DNA from: Tropicibacter naphthalenivorans
GTDB lineage: Bacteria > Pseudomonadota > Alphaproteobacteria > Rhodobacterales > Rhodobacteraceae
Assembly: GCF_900176475.1 (NCBI RefSeq)
Contig: NZ_FWXX01000004.1
Span: forward strand, 1 to 64,000
Direction: 5' to 3'
Length of the DNA: 64,000 bases
In this document: in pieces, positions 11,651 through 19,908 of the stretch
How positions within the stretch are numbered: the first letter of the stretch is position 1
Layout: the number at the start of each line of letters is the position of its first letter
Made by a program: the position numbers and the translations under genes
The notes under the pieces: model-generated
What the model was told of the DNA's origin: nothing
The model's input: the letters and a program-made list of their open reading frames with translations, nothing else
The model's database searches: none

Positions 11651-12346
11651 TCAGGCGTCCAACTGGCGCGACAGGATGGTCGAGAATTCGTCGGCAAAGC
11701 TTTCGTAGCCGCCGATGATACGGTCGGCGTCGGCGCTGAGCTTGTTATAGAAAATCACCGCCGGGATCGCAGCCATGAGGCCAAGCCCGGTGGCCAGCAG
11801 CGCCTCGGCGATACCGGGGGCCACCACCACAAGCGAGGTGTTCTGCTGCGCGGCGATCTCGATAAAGGCGTTCATGATGCCGAACACCGTGCCGAACAGA
11901 CCGATAAAGGGCGCGGTGGACCCAACCGTCGCCAGCACCGGCAAGCCCTTGAGAAGGCTCTCGGATTCCTTTTGGATGGCCACGTCCATGCTGCGGTCGA
12001 TGCGCTGCTGGGCGTTGGCGATCAGCGCGCCGTCCTCGCGGTGCGAGCGGCGCCACTCGGTCATCCCGGCGGCAAAGACCCGTTCGGACCGGCCCTTTGG
12101 CTCTGGCCCCAGCGTGTCGAACAGCTCATCCAGCGGCTCGCCGGACCAAAAGGCTTGGTCAAAGCGCCGCGCCTCTCGGCGGGCATTGCGGTAGGACATC
12201 AGCTTGTCGATGATGATCGCCCAGGACCACACGGACGCCGCGATCAGCATCAACATCACGATCTTGACGGTCAGTGTCGCGCGCGCAAACAGCGCCCACA
12301 TCGAAAAATCGATCGCCTGTGCGGCGGCCAGCGTTTCAGCTTCCAT
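11651..12346 (-). CDS. tolQ: TolQ, ExbB-family proton-channel component
   Basis: 231 aa starting MEAETLAAAQAIDF. Three membrane helices near 20-45, 135-155 and 170-195. MotA/TolQ/ExbB signature: ATVGSTAPFIGLFGTVFGIM, and GIAEALLATGLGLMAAIPAVIFYN. First gene of the Tol operon in transcription order after ybgC; a 142-bp gap before it can hold a promoter. Pairs with TolR in the inner membrane. Confidence 0.97.
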   Translation of the reverse strand: MEAETLAAAQAIDFSMWALFARATLTVKIVMLMLIAASVWSWAIIIDKLMSYRNARREARRFDQAFWSGEPLDELFDTLGPEPKGRSERVFAAGMTEWRRSHREDGALIANAQQRIDRSMDVAIQKESESLLKGLPVLATVGSTAPFIGLFGTVFGIMNAFIEIAAQQNTSLVVVAPGIAEALLATGLGLMAAIPAVIFYNKLSADADRIIGGYESFADEFSTILSRQLDA

Positions 12347-12442
12347 TGCTCTGCTCTTTCCTGTCGGCCCCTGTTTGCGAGGCTCTGATTAACGGCAGGT
12401 TTAGCTGATTTGCACGCGATTGGCTATCATATTGGCGTTATC

Positions 12443-12458
12443 GCGCCAAAATTGGCGC
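12443..12458. promoter_or_regulatory. Inverted repeat upstream of tolQ
   Basis: GCGCCAA and TTGGCGC arms separated by AA, within the otherwise empty gap between ybgC and tolQ. It could be an operator or a small hairpin in the tol leader. The symmetry is seen directly; the function is unknown. Confidence 0.3.
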
Positions 12459-12488
12459 GGATCGGCGGACAAACGCGCAATTGCGCCC

Positions 12489-12878
12489 CTAGTGCACCTT
12501 TTGGCGCAGCTTGGCAGGCAGGCGCGACGGGTGGCCGTCCATCGTGGCGCAGACCGCCGTGACCTCCGCGCGAAACAGGATCTCTTCGCCGCGCAAGACC
12601 TCTTGGGTCATGATCAGGCGCACCCCGGTCATGGATTTGACCTGCGTGCGGACCTCTAGCTCGTCGTCGTATTTGGCGGGCGCGAGGTAGTCGCAGTCGA
12701 TCTTGCGCACCACGAAAACGATACCCTCTTCGCGCATGGCGTTCTGGTCAAGCCCCTGTTCCTTGACCCATTCGGACCGCGCCCGTTCAATGAACTTGAG
12801 GTAATTGGCGTGGTAAACGATCCCCGCCATATCGGTGTCTTCGTAGTAGACGCGGACGGGAAAGCTGTAGGTCGTCAT
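12489..12878 (-). CDS. ybgC: YbgC, Tol-Pal-associated acyl-CoA thioesterase
   Basis: 129 aa from MTTYSFPVRVYYEDTDMAG; the ATG with upstream GGAGCGCC is preferred to an in-frame start 22 codons earlier. Hot-dog fold 4-hydroxybenzoyl-CoA thioesterase type; the catalytic Asp is in YYEDTDMAGIVYHANYLKF. Hydrolyses short- or medium-chain acyl-CoA or acyl-ACP. It heads the tol cluster as in many proteobacteria. Confidence 0.93.
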   Translation of the reverse strand: MTTYSFPVRVYYEDTDMAGIVYHANYLKFIERARSEWVKEQGLDQNAMREEGIVFVVRKIDCDYLAPAKYDDELEVRTQVKSMTGVRLIMTQEVLRGEEILFRAEVTAVCATMDGHPSRLPAKLRQKVH

Positions 12879-12953
12879 GGGCGCTCCATCGGGGCAATGG
12901 GAAATTCCTGAGCGGAGACAAACACATGGGCGCGCGCCCCGCAACCCAAGGCG

Positions 12954-13250
12954 TCACTTGCGCTTGCGCCGCCCGCCAGAGCTTCGGGCGTGGAAGGTCG
13001 GCGGGCGCTTGGCCACCCACGCCAAAAAGCCCTGCATGTCGGGATGCGCGCGCAAGGCATCCACGTCGTGCAGATCGCGGGCAAGCTCTGCCTCGGTAAA
13101 GCGGGCGTGGATTTCATTGTGGCAGATCTGGTGCAGGCGCACGGTGGGGCCGCCCTTGCCGCCTTTGAGCTTGGGGATCAGGTGATGCAGGCTTTGCTTG
13201 GCCTCGGGTGGGATCGGGCGCCCACACAGCGGGCAAATCGGGTCGGTCAT
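12954..13250 (-). CDS. Small HNH-motif protein
   Basis: 98 aa from MTDPICPLCGRP (a start 14 codons earlier at 13292 is possible). It has the zinc-binding pair CPLCG (C6, C9), the HH of the beta-beta-alpha-metal motif (22-23) and CHNEIH (43-48), so a full HNH nuclease core is visible. The C-terminus is basic (RSSGGRRKRK). It stands alone, without a methyltransferase or phage genes, 75 bp from ybgC. A nicking or repair role is possible but not shown. Confidence 0.72.
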   Translation of the reverse strand: MTDPICPLCGRPIPPEAKQSLHHLIPKLKGGKGGPTVRLHQICHNEIHARFTEAELARDLHDVDALRAHPDMQGFLAWVAKRPPTFHARSSGGRRKRK

Positions 13251-13328
13251 GGCTTGTGCCTGCGGCGTGGTCTGGGCAAAAGTCTTGGGCAATCATCTGG
13301 CCCGCCACGCATAAGGATCAAGCCCGCG

Positions 13329-14651
13329 ATGAATTTCGACCTCGCCTCGCAGCCGCAGTTTGTCCAGACGGCGGCGGGATACGCCCTGCAAGGCTGGGAC
13401 GTGGCCAAGGGGTGGCTGCTGTCGCCCGCCGCCTGGTCGCAGTTCGGCCTGCTGGTGGCGGCGTTTCTGGCAGCGTGGCTGCTGACGCGGCGGCTGGGGC
13501 CGTGGCTGACGCGCGTCTTGACCCCGCCCGAAGACGCGCGCAGCCTGCTGGCGACGCTGCGCCGCTTTGTGCTGGTGTTCGTGGCGCTGCTGCTGCCGCT
13601 GCTGGCGTTTGGGTTCACCGCGATTGGCGAGCAAGCCACGCGCGCCATGTTCGGCTCTGGCGCGGTGATCGCCTTTGGCAAGCGGGTGTTCCTGTTCCTC
13701 GCCGCGCGCATCTTGGTGCGCGAGATCATCACCGACGGGTTCCTCAAGCTGCTGGGGCGCTTTATCCTGATCCCGGTCATGGCGTTGTACGCGCTGGGTC
13801 TGCTGGACGTGGCGACCGCGCGGCTGAACGAGATGACCGTGGCGCTGGGGAACATTGAATTCACCCTGATGGCGGTGATCCGTGGCCTCATCGCAGGCTC
13901 GATCCTGTTCTGGCTGGGGCGCTGGTCCAACGACCAGACCGGCGGCTACATCCAACGCCAGCAGGAAATGCCCCCCGCGACGCGGCAACTGGCGACCAAG
14001 GCCGCCGAGCTGACGATTTACGGCATCGCCTTTATCCTGCTGATGAACATCGTCGGCATCCCCCTGACCTCGCTGGCGGTGATCGGCGGCGCGGTCGGTG
14101 TGGGCATCGGCTTTGGCCTGCAACAGATCGCGTCGAACTATATCTCTGGCGTGATCTTGCTGCTCGAGGGCCAAGCCACCGTGGGCGACTATGTCGAGCT
14201 GGACAACGGCCTTGCCGGGACCATCGTGCAGACCACCGCGCGGGCGATGATCCTGGAAACCTTTGATGGCCGCTGGATCGTCGTCCCGAACGAGGATTTC
14301 ATCACCACGCGGGTGATCAACTACTCTGACCAAGGCTCTTCGAACCGCTACGAGGTGCCGTTCCGCGTCAGCTATGACACCGACATCAACCAAATCCCCA
14401 AGATCATCGAAGCCGCCGTGGCCACCCACCCCGACGTGCTGTCCGACCCCTTCCCCCCCGATTGCGAGCTGCGCGCCTTTGGCGACAGCGGGGTGGAATT
14501 CGCGGTGGAGTTCTGGGTGAACGGGCTGGATGACGGGCGCAATCGCTACACCTCGGACGTGGGGTTCCTGATCTGGAACGCGCTGAAGGACAACGGGATA
14601 CAGATCCCCTATCCGCAGCGCGTGGTGCACATGAAGCAGGCCGAGGCATGA
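13329..14651 (+). CDS. MscS-family mechanosensitive ion channel
   Basis: 440 aa starting MNFDLASQPQFVQTAAG (a longer frame from 12990 would overlap the HNH gene and is not favoured). About four membrane helices come before the pore: near 37-54, 77-95, 108-126 and 180-198. The pore helix and beta domain signature is VIGGAVGVGIGFGLQQIASNYISGVILLLEG, followed by VGDYVELDNGLAGTIVQ, a typical MscS core. Releases solutes under hypo-osmotic shock. It overlaps the flavoprotein gene by 4 nt (ATGA). Confidence 0.9.
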   Translation: MNFDLASQPQFVQTAAGYALQGWDVAKGWLLSPAAWSQFGLLVAAFLAAWLLTRRLGPWLTRVLTPPEDARSLLATLRRFVLVFVALLLPLLAFGFTAIGEQATRAMFGSGAVIAFGKRVFLFLAARILVREIITDGFLKLLGRFILIPVMALYALGLLDVATARLNEMTVALGNIEFTLMAVIRGLIAGSILFWLGRWSNDQTGGYIQRQQEMPPATRQLATKAAELTIYGIAFILLMNIVGIPLTSLAVIGGAVGVGIGFGLQQIASNYISGVILLLEGQATVGDYVELDNGLAGTIVQTTARAMILETFDGRWIVVPNEDFITTRVINYSDQGSSNRYEVPFRVSYDTDINQIPKIIEAAVATHPDVLSDPFPPDCELRAFGDSGVEFAVEFWVNGLDDGRNRYTSDVGFLIWNALKDNGIQIPYPQRVVHMKQAEA

Positions 14652-15817
14652 GCCAAGCGGTTGTGATCGGCGGCGGCCCGGCGGGCCTGATGGCGGCGGA
14701 TGCCTTGCTGTCGGCGGGGGTGCGCGTGACGCTGGTCGAGGCGAAACCCTCGGTGGCGCGCAAGTTCCTGATGGCGGGCAAGTCGGGCTTGAACCTGACC
14801 AAGATGGAGCCTTTGGACGCTGTATTGCGCGCATACGACAGCGCGGCTCTGGCCCCCATGGTGCGCGCCTTTGGGCCGACGCAGGTCAAGGCATGGGCCG
14901 AAGGTTTGAACCAAGAGACGTTCACCGGCTCCAGCGGGCGGCTGTTCCCAGTGGTGATGAAGGCCTCGCCCCTCTTGCGTGCATGGCTGGCGCGGCTGGA
15001 TGGCATGGGCCTACGGGTGCTGACACGCTGGCGCTGGACGGGCTGGGCCGGCGAAGCATTGACGTTCGACACCCCGGACGGCGTGCAGGGTTTGCCAGCC
15101 GATGTGACGATCTTGGCGCTGGGAGGCGCGTCCTGGGCGCGGCTCGGCGCGGATGGGCAATGGGCCGACGTGCTGCGCGGAATCGGCGTGCCTTTGACAC
15201 CTTTTCAGCCGTCGAACGCCGGGGTTGTGGTGCCTTGGTCGGCGCACATGACCAAACATTTCGGCCAGCCGCTGAAGAACGTGTCCTTCGCCGCCGGGAC
15301 TTTGCGCAACCGGGGTGAAGCGGTCCTCTCGGCGCGCGGGATCGAAGGCGGCGGGGTCTACCCCCTCTGCCCGGCCCTGCGCGAGGGCCATGCGCTGAGC
15401 GTTGACCTGTTCCCCGATCTGGACGCCGCCGCGCTGACCGCGAAACTGTCGAAACCGCGCGGAAAACAGAGCCTTTCCAATCACTTGCGCAAAGCCCTGC
15501 GGCTGTCCCCCGCCACTATGGCTCTGGTCATGGAATGCGCCCGCCCCCTGCCCGGTGCGCCCGCCGCGCTGGCAACGCTGCTCAAAGCCCTGCCGATCCC
15601 CGCCACCGGCCTGCGCCCCATGGACGAGGCAATCTCGACCGCGGGCGGCGTGCCGTTCAGCGCGCTAAACGATGGCCTGATGCTGACCGCCCGTCCCGGC
15701 GTGTTTTGCGCGGGCGAAATGCTGGACTGGGACGCGCCGACGGGGGGCTACCTGCTGACCGGCTGCCTCGCGACGGGCCTGTGGGCCGGACAACACGCGG
15801 CGCGCTGGCTGGGATAG
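14648..15817 (+). CDS. HI0933-like flavoprotein (NAD(P)/FAD-dependent oxidoreductase)
   Basis: 389 aa. N-terminal FAD-binding Rossmann motif VVIGGGPAGLMAADALL, followed by the KFLMAGKSGLNLTK signature of the YhiN/HI0933 group and C-terminal CAGEMLDWDAPTGGYLL. Members bind FAD; their substrates are poorly known, and some are proposed to act on tRNA or to reduce quinone-like compounds. Its start codon overlaps the mscS stop, so it is the second gene of a two-gene operon. Confidence 0.85.
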   Translation: MSQAVVIGGGPAGLMAADALLSAGVRVTLVEAKPSVARKFLMAGKSGLNLTKMEPLDAVLRAYDSAALAPMVRAFGPTQVKAWAEGLNQETFTGSSGRLFPVVMKASPLLRAWLARLDGMGLRVLTRWRWTGWAGEALTFDTPDGVQGLPADVTILALGGASWARLGADGQWADVLRGIGVPLTPFQPSNAGVVVPWSAHMTKHFGQPLKNVSFAAGTLRNRGEAVLSARGIEGGGVYPLCPALREGHALSVDLFPDLDAAALTAKLSKPRGKQSLSNHLRKALRLSPATMALVMECARPLPGAPAALATLLKALPIPATGLRPMDEAISTAGGVPFSALNDGLMLTARPGVFCAGEMLDWDAPTGGYLLTGCLATGLWAGQHAARWLG

Positions 15818-15828
15818 CGCTGGCCCAA

Positions 15829-15873
15829 GGGACGGTGGGCGGGGCGTGGTTCCGCAGGAACGAGCGTCCGCCC
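15829..15873. repeat. Dispersed intergenic repeat, copy 2 (partner at 516)
   Basis: Shares GGGACGGTGGGCGGGGCG with the element at 516. Here the inner hairpin is GTTCC-GCA-GGAAC and the outer arms are GGACG / CGTCC. It fills the gap between two convergent genes (flavoprotein and BON/OmpA protein), where a bidirectional terminator would be expected, but there is no T-run. Confidence 0.55.
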
Positions 15874-15876
15874 CCG

Positions 15877-17892
15877 TCACTCAAACACGAACGTCACGTG
15901 ATCCGCAGACACCTCGCCGCGCGCGACCACGCGCGTCTCGGGGACCCCACGCGCGATCATCTCGCGGCGCAAGGCTTCGGCCCGTCGCCTTGCCAATTGC
16001 CTTGCCAAAACAGGCACTTCACCCTCGGCCACACCCACGACGATCTCGGCATCCAAGCCCCCGATCCGCGTGCAGGCGCGCAACACCGCCGTCATGCGCG
16101 CCACGTCCCAGACTGCCCTCTCATCCAAGACGAACCGTTTGTCCGCAAACGGCACGGCCATCTCGCCGGCTGTAGAGCACGCCTGCAACGTCGGTTCAAA
16201 CCCCAACTTTGGCAGCCAGAATCCGTCGGCAAAGACCTGCCCCCCGCCCGTCACCTGATGTACCCGCCGCGTGCCACTTGGCGCGGGGGATGCCACGCGC
16301 ACCTCCGACCTTGGCAGGCCATAGCGCCGCTGCCAGCCTTCGGGCGTCACCCCCGGCGTCACCGCCACCTGCAAGCCCATCGAGGGGTAGTCCAAAGTCA
16401 AACTCTCGACCTCGGCCAAGCCCGCCTGCACCCGCGCGAGCACCCGCAAAACCGCCGCCCCGTCGCCGCTTGGGGCCACGCGTGGATCGCCGCGCAGGTC
16501 GGCCCCCAAGGCCCGGGCCAGATCGGTCATCCCCAACCCGCGCGGCAGTTTTCCGGTCACCGACCCGCCCGTGCCTGCGTCCCACGTCAGGGTAAAGGCC
16601 GCCGGGGTGCCATCGTCGCGCAGATCAGCCTCCAGCGTGCCCGCCTCGCCCAAGGCTTGCCGCGCCAAGGCCCGTGTCGCAGGGTCGGCGGCCACCCCCG
16701 TGATGCGCAGCCCTTCGGCGTCGTAGGCCATCACGCCGCTATCGAGCAGCCGCAGCGCGTCTAGCCCCGGCCAGATGGGCGCGGCCCAATCGGTCAGGTC
16801 GGGATAGGGCGCAGCTTCTGGCGCGCCCTCCACCACGCCCATCCGGTCCAAGGGGAAATCCCTCGGCACCCGGCCCGAGACGGCCAAGGCTTTGCCATCC
16901 CAAGTCGCGCGCAACGCCAACGGTGCGCCGTCATCCGGCGGAGCCACAGCGGCGTTCAAGACATATCCCGGCGGCAAAGCCGCACGCAGCCTGTCCAGTT
17001 CAGAGGTCAGGTCCAGCGGCCCGCCGATCAGGGTGACAACAAAGGGCGACACCGACAGGCTGCCCTGCGGGACTTGCGCAAAGACCGGCAGGGCCAAGGC
17101 GACGGCTTTGGCAAATCCCGGTTGATCCAAGGGCAGCACAGCCCGTTGAATGGCGCTCAGATGCAGCTTGCCCAAACCCTCAAAGATGCTGGTATCGAAA
17201 TCGGGGGGCAGCTTACCGCGCAGCTCTTGCCCCATCAGCGGATCGCGGGTCAGCAGCAGGCTGTAGGGCAAACCGTCGTCCAGCGTCTCGATGGTCAAAA
17301 CCGCAGTCAGCCCCTCGGGCAGGTCCGCAAACAGGGCGTCCACCGCCGCGCGCCCCTTGGGCAGATGCACCTGCCCCGACAGCGTCAGCGCGCCGTCCAC
17401 GATCTGCGCTTCGCCGTCCAGCATCAGGGCCAAAGCCTGCGCCGCCCGCATCGCCAGATCATCAAACCCCTCCGGCGCGCCCGCGCCCAGCGGCAGATCG
17501 GGCACCGCGCCCAACACGTCCCCCAGCCGCGCGCCCAGCGCTTCAGACGGCAAATGGCCCGCGTAAGCGACGGTCGGCCCGCCTGTGATCGTCAAGGAAT
17601 ATGGCGTCACGGTCGGCATCAAGGTCAGGTCGTCCACGACCTCCTGCACCCCGTCCAAGTCCCGCAAAACCGCCAAGACCGCCTGACGCGCCGCGTCGGT
17701 TTCGACCCGGCCTGTGGCGGTCACTTTGCGCCCCTCCACCGTCACCGCGATGGGATGCGGCGTGTGGGTCAGGGCGCGCTCGGCCGCAGCGGTGATCCCC
17801 GCCGCGACCAAGGCATTTTCGTCGGGCACGCGAAACACGCCCAACCCCACCACCGCTGCGATGATCGCAAGGATGGCAAAGAGGTCGCGCAT
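15877..17892 (-). CDS. Large BON / degenerate OmpA-like envelope protein
   Basis: 671 aa. N-terminal membrane anchor or signal helix (LFAILAIIAAVVGLGVF). BON-like segments follow (VTVEGRKVTATGRVETDAARQAVLAVLRDLDGVQEV and several later alpha-beta repeats). The C-terminal region (about 570-671) reads as an OmpA-type domain (VPFADKRFVLDERAVWDVARMTAVL, ARRRAEALRREMIARGV). The usual GHTD segment is replaced by IVVGVAEGEVP, so classic peptidoglycan ligands are missing. The start overlaps the aminotransferase stop by one base (TGATG), so the genes are translationally coupled. Function unknown; periplasmic or inner-membrane anchored by inference. Confidence 0.68.
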   Translation of the reverse strand: MRDLFAILAIIAAVVGLGVFRVPDENALVAAGITAAAERALTHTPHPIAVTVEGRKVTATGRVETDAARQAVLAVLRDLDGVQEVVDDLTLMPTVTPYSLTITGGPTVAYAGHLPSEALGARLGDVLGAVPDLPLGAGAPEGFDDLAMRAAQALALMLDGEAQIVDGALTLSGQVHLPKGRAAVDALFADLPEGLTAVLTIETLDDGLPYSLLLTRDPLMGQELRGKLPPDFDTSIFEGLGKLHLSAIQRAVLPLDQPGFAKAVALALPVFAQVPQGSLSVSPFVVTLIGGPLDLTSELDRLRAALPPGYVLNAAVAPPDDGAPLALRATWDGKALAVSGRVPRDFPLDRMGVVEGAPEAAPYPDLTDWAAPIWPGLDALRLLDSGVMAYDAEGLRITGVAADPATRALARQALGEAGTLEADLRDDGTPAAFTLTWDAGTGGSVTGKLPRGLGMTDLARALGADLRGDPRVAPSGDGAAVLRVLARVQAGLAEVESLTLDYPSMGLQVAVTPGVTPEGWQRRYGLPRSEVRVASPAPSGTRRVHQVTGGGQVFADGFWLPKLGFEPTLQACSTAGEMAVPFADKRFVLDERAVWDVARMTAVLRACTRIGGLDAEIVVGVAEGEVPVLARQLARRRAEALRREMIARGVPETRVVARGEVSADHVTFVFE

Positions 17893-18755
17893 CAGACCGC
17901 GGCTTTGCGGCTTTCGTCGAGGTAGATCTCGCGCAGGCGCAGGGCGCGCGGACCCGGCACACCTTCGCCCAGGGAAACGCCGTCGATTTCCACAACCGGC
18001 ATCACAAAGGTCGAAGCCGAGGTGATGAACGCCTCATCGGCCTGCTGCGCTTCTTCGATGGTAAAGTTGCGCTCTTCGACCTCCATCTGCGCCTCTGCGG
18101 CAAAGCGCAGAACGGCGGCGCGGGTGATGCCGTGCAGAATGTCGTTGGACAGCGCGCGGGTCACGATCTTGTTGCCCTTGATGAAGTAAGCGTTGTTCGA
18201 GGTGCCCTCGGTGACGAAGCCATCCTCGACCATCCACGCGTCATCGACACCGGCCTTTTTCGCCATCATCTTGCCCATGGACGGATACAGCAGCTGCACC
18301 GTTTTAATGTCGCGGCGGCCCCAGCGGATATCGTCGATCGAGATGACCTTGATGCCCTTTTTCGCAGCGGGGCTGTCGGCCAGACCGGGCTTGTTCTGGG
18401 TGAACAACACCAGCGTCGGCTTGGTGGTTTCGGGATCGGGGAAGACAAAGTCACGATCATCCGGCGCGCCGCGCGTCACCTGGAGATAGATCATGCCCTC
18501 TTCGATATTGTTCAGCTTGACCAGCTCGCGGTGGATGTCCAGCAGCTCGTCCATGGTGCAGGGCGCCGCGATGTCCAGCTCGGACAGCGAGCGTTGCAGG
18601 CGCTTGGCGTGGCCGTCAAAGTCGATCAGCTTGCCGTCCAGCACGCTGGTCACCTCGTAGACGCCGTCCGCCATCAAGAAGGCGCGGTCAAAGATCGACA
18701 CCTTGGCTTCGGTTTCGGGCAGGTACTCTCCGTTGACGTAAACGGTGCGGGTCAT
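17892..18755 (-). CDS. D-amino-acid (D-alanine-type) aminotransferase
   Basis: 287 aa, PLP fold type IV. Signatures: FDRAFLMADGVYEV, the catalytic lysine in RRDIKTVQLL (K151), and TEGTSNNAYFI. Family members exchange amino groups between D-amino acids and 2-oxo acids, making D-glutamate or D-alanine for the wall, or degrading D-amino acids. A branched-chain or 4-amino-4-deoxychorismate activity cannot be excluded by eye. The BON/OmpA gene follows with a one-base overlap. The D-glutamate genes dgcA-dgcN lie 1.2 kb away on the same strand. Confidence 0.85.
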   Translation of the reverse strand: MTRTVYVNGEYLPETEAKVSIFDRAFLMADGVYEVTSVLDGKLIDFDGHAKRLQRSLSELDIAAPCTMDELLDIHRELVKLNNIEEGMIYLQVTRGAPDDRDFVFPDPETTKPTLVLFTQNKPGLADSPAAKKGIKVISIDDIRWGRRDIKTVQLLYPSMGKMMAKKAGVDDAWMVEDGFVTEGTSNNAYFIKGNKIVTRALSNDILHGITRAAVLRFAAEAQMEVEERNFTIEEAQQADEAFITSASTFVMPVVEIDGVSLGEGVPGPRALRLREIYLDESRKAAV

Positions 18756-18821
18756 GGCATGTCCTCAATCTGTGTTGAACTCTTCAAACGGTGGTTGCCG
18801 CGTCAGGTCAAGCCCCTCTGG

Positions 18822-19640
18822 CTATTTGGCCGCCCCGCGCAGCGCATCCCCAGCCACCAAAAGCCCGTTGCGTATGGTCTTGGGCTGCGTCGCATAGGCA
18901 TAGCGGGCTTTGCCATTTTCGAAGCTGTGGACGATCAGGCAGCTGGTGCCAACCCGCTTGCCGGTGCTTTTGTATGCGCCATTGTAAGTGCAGACGAGAC
19001 CCGCCTCGGTGGCCATCCAGCCGGTGTACTCAATGCGCAGCTTGCCGCCTTTGTTATGGCGTTCGACGCGGTCGCTACCAAAGAACTGGGCAAACACGCG
19101 CGGGTCCTTGGACATCAGCGAATGGTCTCTCAGCAGCGCCTCCAGCGCCTTGCCCTTGCGTTCGGTGACGCTGACATCGGTGCCGGCCTTTAGGGCTTCG
19201 AATTGTTCCAGAGCCTTGGCGGGATTGCCTTTGTAGCTGCCGCTGACAAGGCCAAAAAACGCCGAGGCCTTGCGGCTGTGTGTCGGAACGTAAACCTGCG
19301 TCACCTTGGTCAAGGTGACCTGCTTGGGGGCGACAACCTTGCCGTTCACCGCATAGACAAAACAATCGCCGCGCCCCTTTTTCAGGTTCTTGCGGCAAAA
19401 GGCCAGCGAGCTGGTCTTGGCCAACTCTGCGCTGTCATAGCCCCACGACCGACCCCACGCGCCGTCTGGCGCAATAGAGATCGCTGTGTGTTTCTTTTTG
19501 CTGGTCAGTTCGGCGGCGGCGGCCTGCTGCTTGGCGGTTGGCGCGACGGTCCAGGTGACGGTGTCGGCGTGGGCCTGAAGCGCAGAGGCCGCAAGGCAGG
19601 CCGAAACGATCAAGGGGCGAAGGAAGGTCGGGAAAGTCAT
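18822..19640 (-). CDS. Secreted protein of unknown function
   Basis: 272 aa with a clear Sec signal peptide cleaved after LQAHA (about residue 25). The mature part is Lys-rich. Four cysteines could form two disulfides: SLAFCRKNLKKGRGDCFVYAV (C82 and C93) and GLVCTYNGAYKS with GTSCLIVHSF. The first pair sits in a stretch resembling small periplasmic domains of the ..C...C.VYAVNG type. I cannot assign a family. It lies between the aminotransferase and the 80-bp tandem duplication. Confidence 0.6.
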   Translation of the reverse strand: MTFPTFLRPLIVSACLAASALQAHADTVTWTVAPTAKQQAAAAELTSKKKHTAISIAPDGAWGRSWGYDSAELAKTSSLAFCRKNLKKGRGDCFVYAVNGKVVAPKQVTLTKVTQVYVPTHSRKASAFFGLVSGSYKGNPAKALEQFEALKAGTDVSVTERKGKALEALLRDHSLMSKDPRVFAQFFGSDRVERHNKGGKLRIEYTGWMATEAGLVCTYNGAYKSTGKRVGTSCLIVHSFENGKARYAYATQPKTIRNGLLVAGDALRGAAK

Positions 19641-19737
19641 TGGGCCGTCCAGAAAAGTCTAATGTGCGCAGCGGGATAGCGCTCTGCGCGCAGGTCTGCA
19701 ACACATTGGGGAATGCTGGAGGTGGCCCGATGGCCTG

Positions 19738-19908
19738 CGGGCGCGCCTGCCTTCGGCCCGGCGATTTGCTCGCGCAAAACGCGTTCGGCGCTGACGGCTT
19801 GCCACTGGCAACCCGTCCGGGCGCGCCTGCCTTCGGCCCGGCGATTTGCTCGCGCAAAACGCGTTCGGCGCTGACGGCTTGCCACTGGCAACCCGTCCGG
19901 GCGCGCCT
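19738..19908. repeat. 80-bp tandem duplication (2.1 copies)
   Basis: Copy 1 is 19741-19820 and copy 2 is 19821-19900; I see no mismatch between them. A partial third start GCGCGCCT runs to 19908, and a three-base match (CGG) precedes copy 1. Each unit contains two hairpins: GATTTGC-TCGC-GCAAAAC and TTGCC-ACT-GGCAA. The array ends exactly at the dgcA stop codon. It is non-coding; 80 is not a multiple of three. Confidence 0.9.

Noticed and set aside
9506-12388. Plus-strand frame of 960 codons over the tol genes
   Set aside because: Antisense to tolB, tolA, tolR and tolQ; repetitive because the tolA linker is repetitive. No ribosome site or family match.
12954-13250. HNH protein as part of a restriction system or phage
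   Set aside because: No methyltransferase, specificity, terminase or integrase genes nearby; kept as a stand-alone small nuclease-like protein.
19738-19908. CRISPR-like array
   Set aside because: Only two 80-bp direct units without spacers and no cas genes; it is a tandem duplication.
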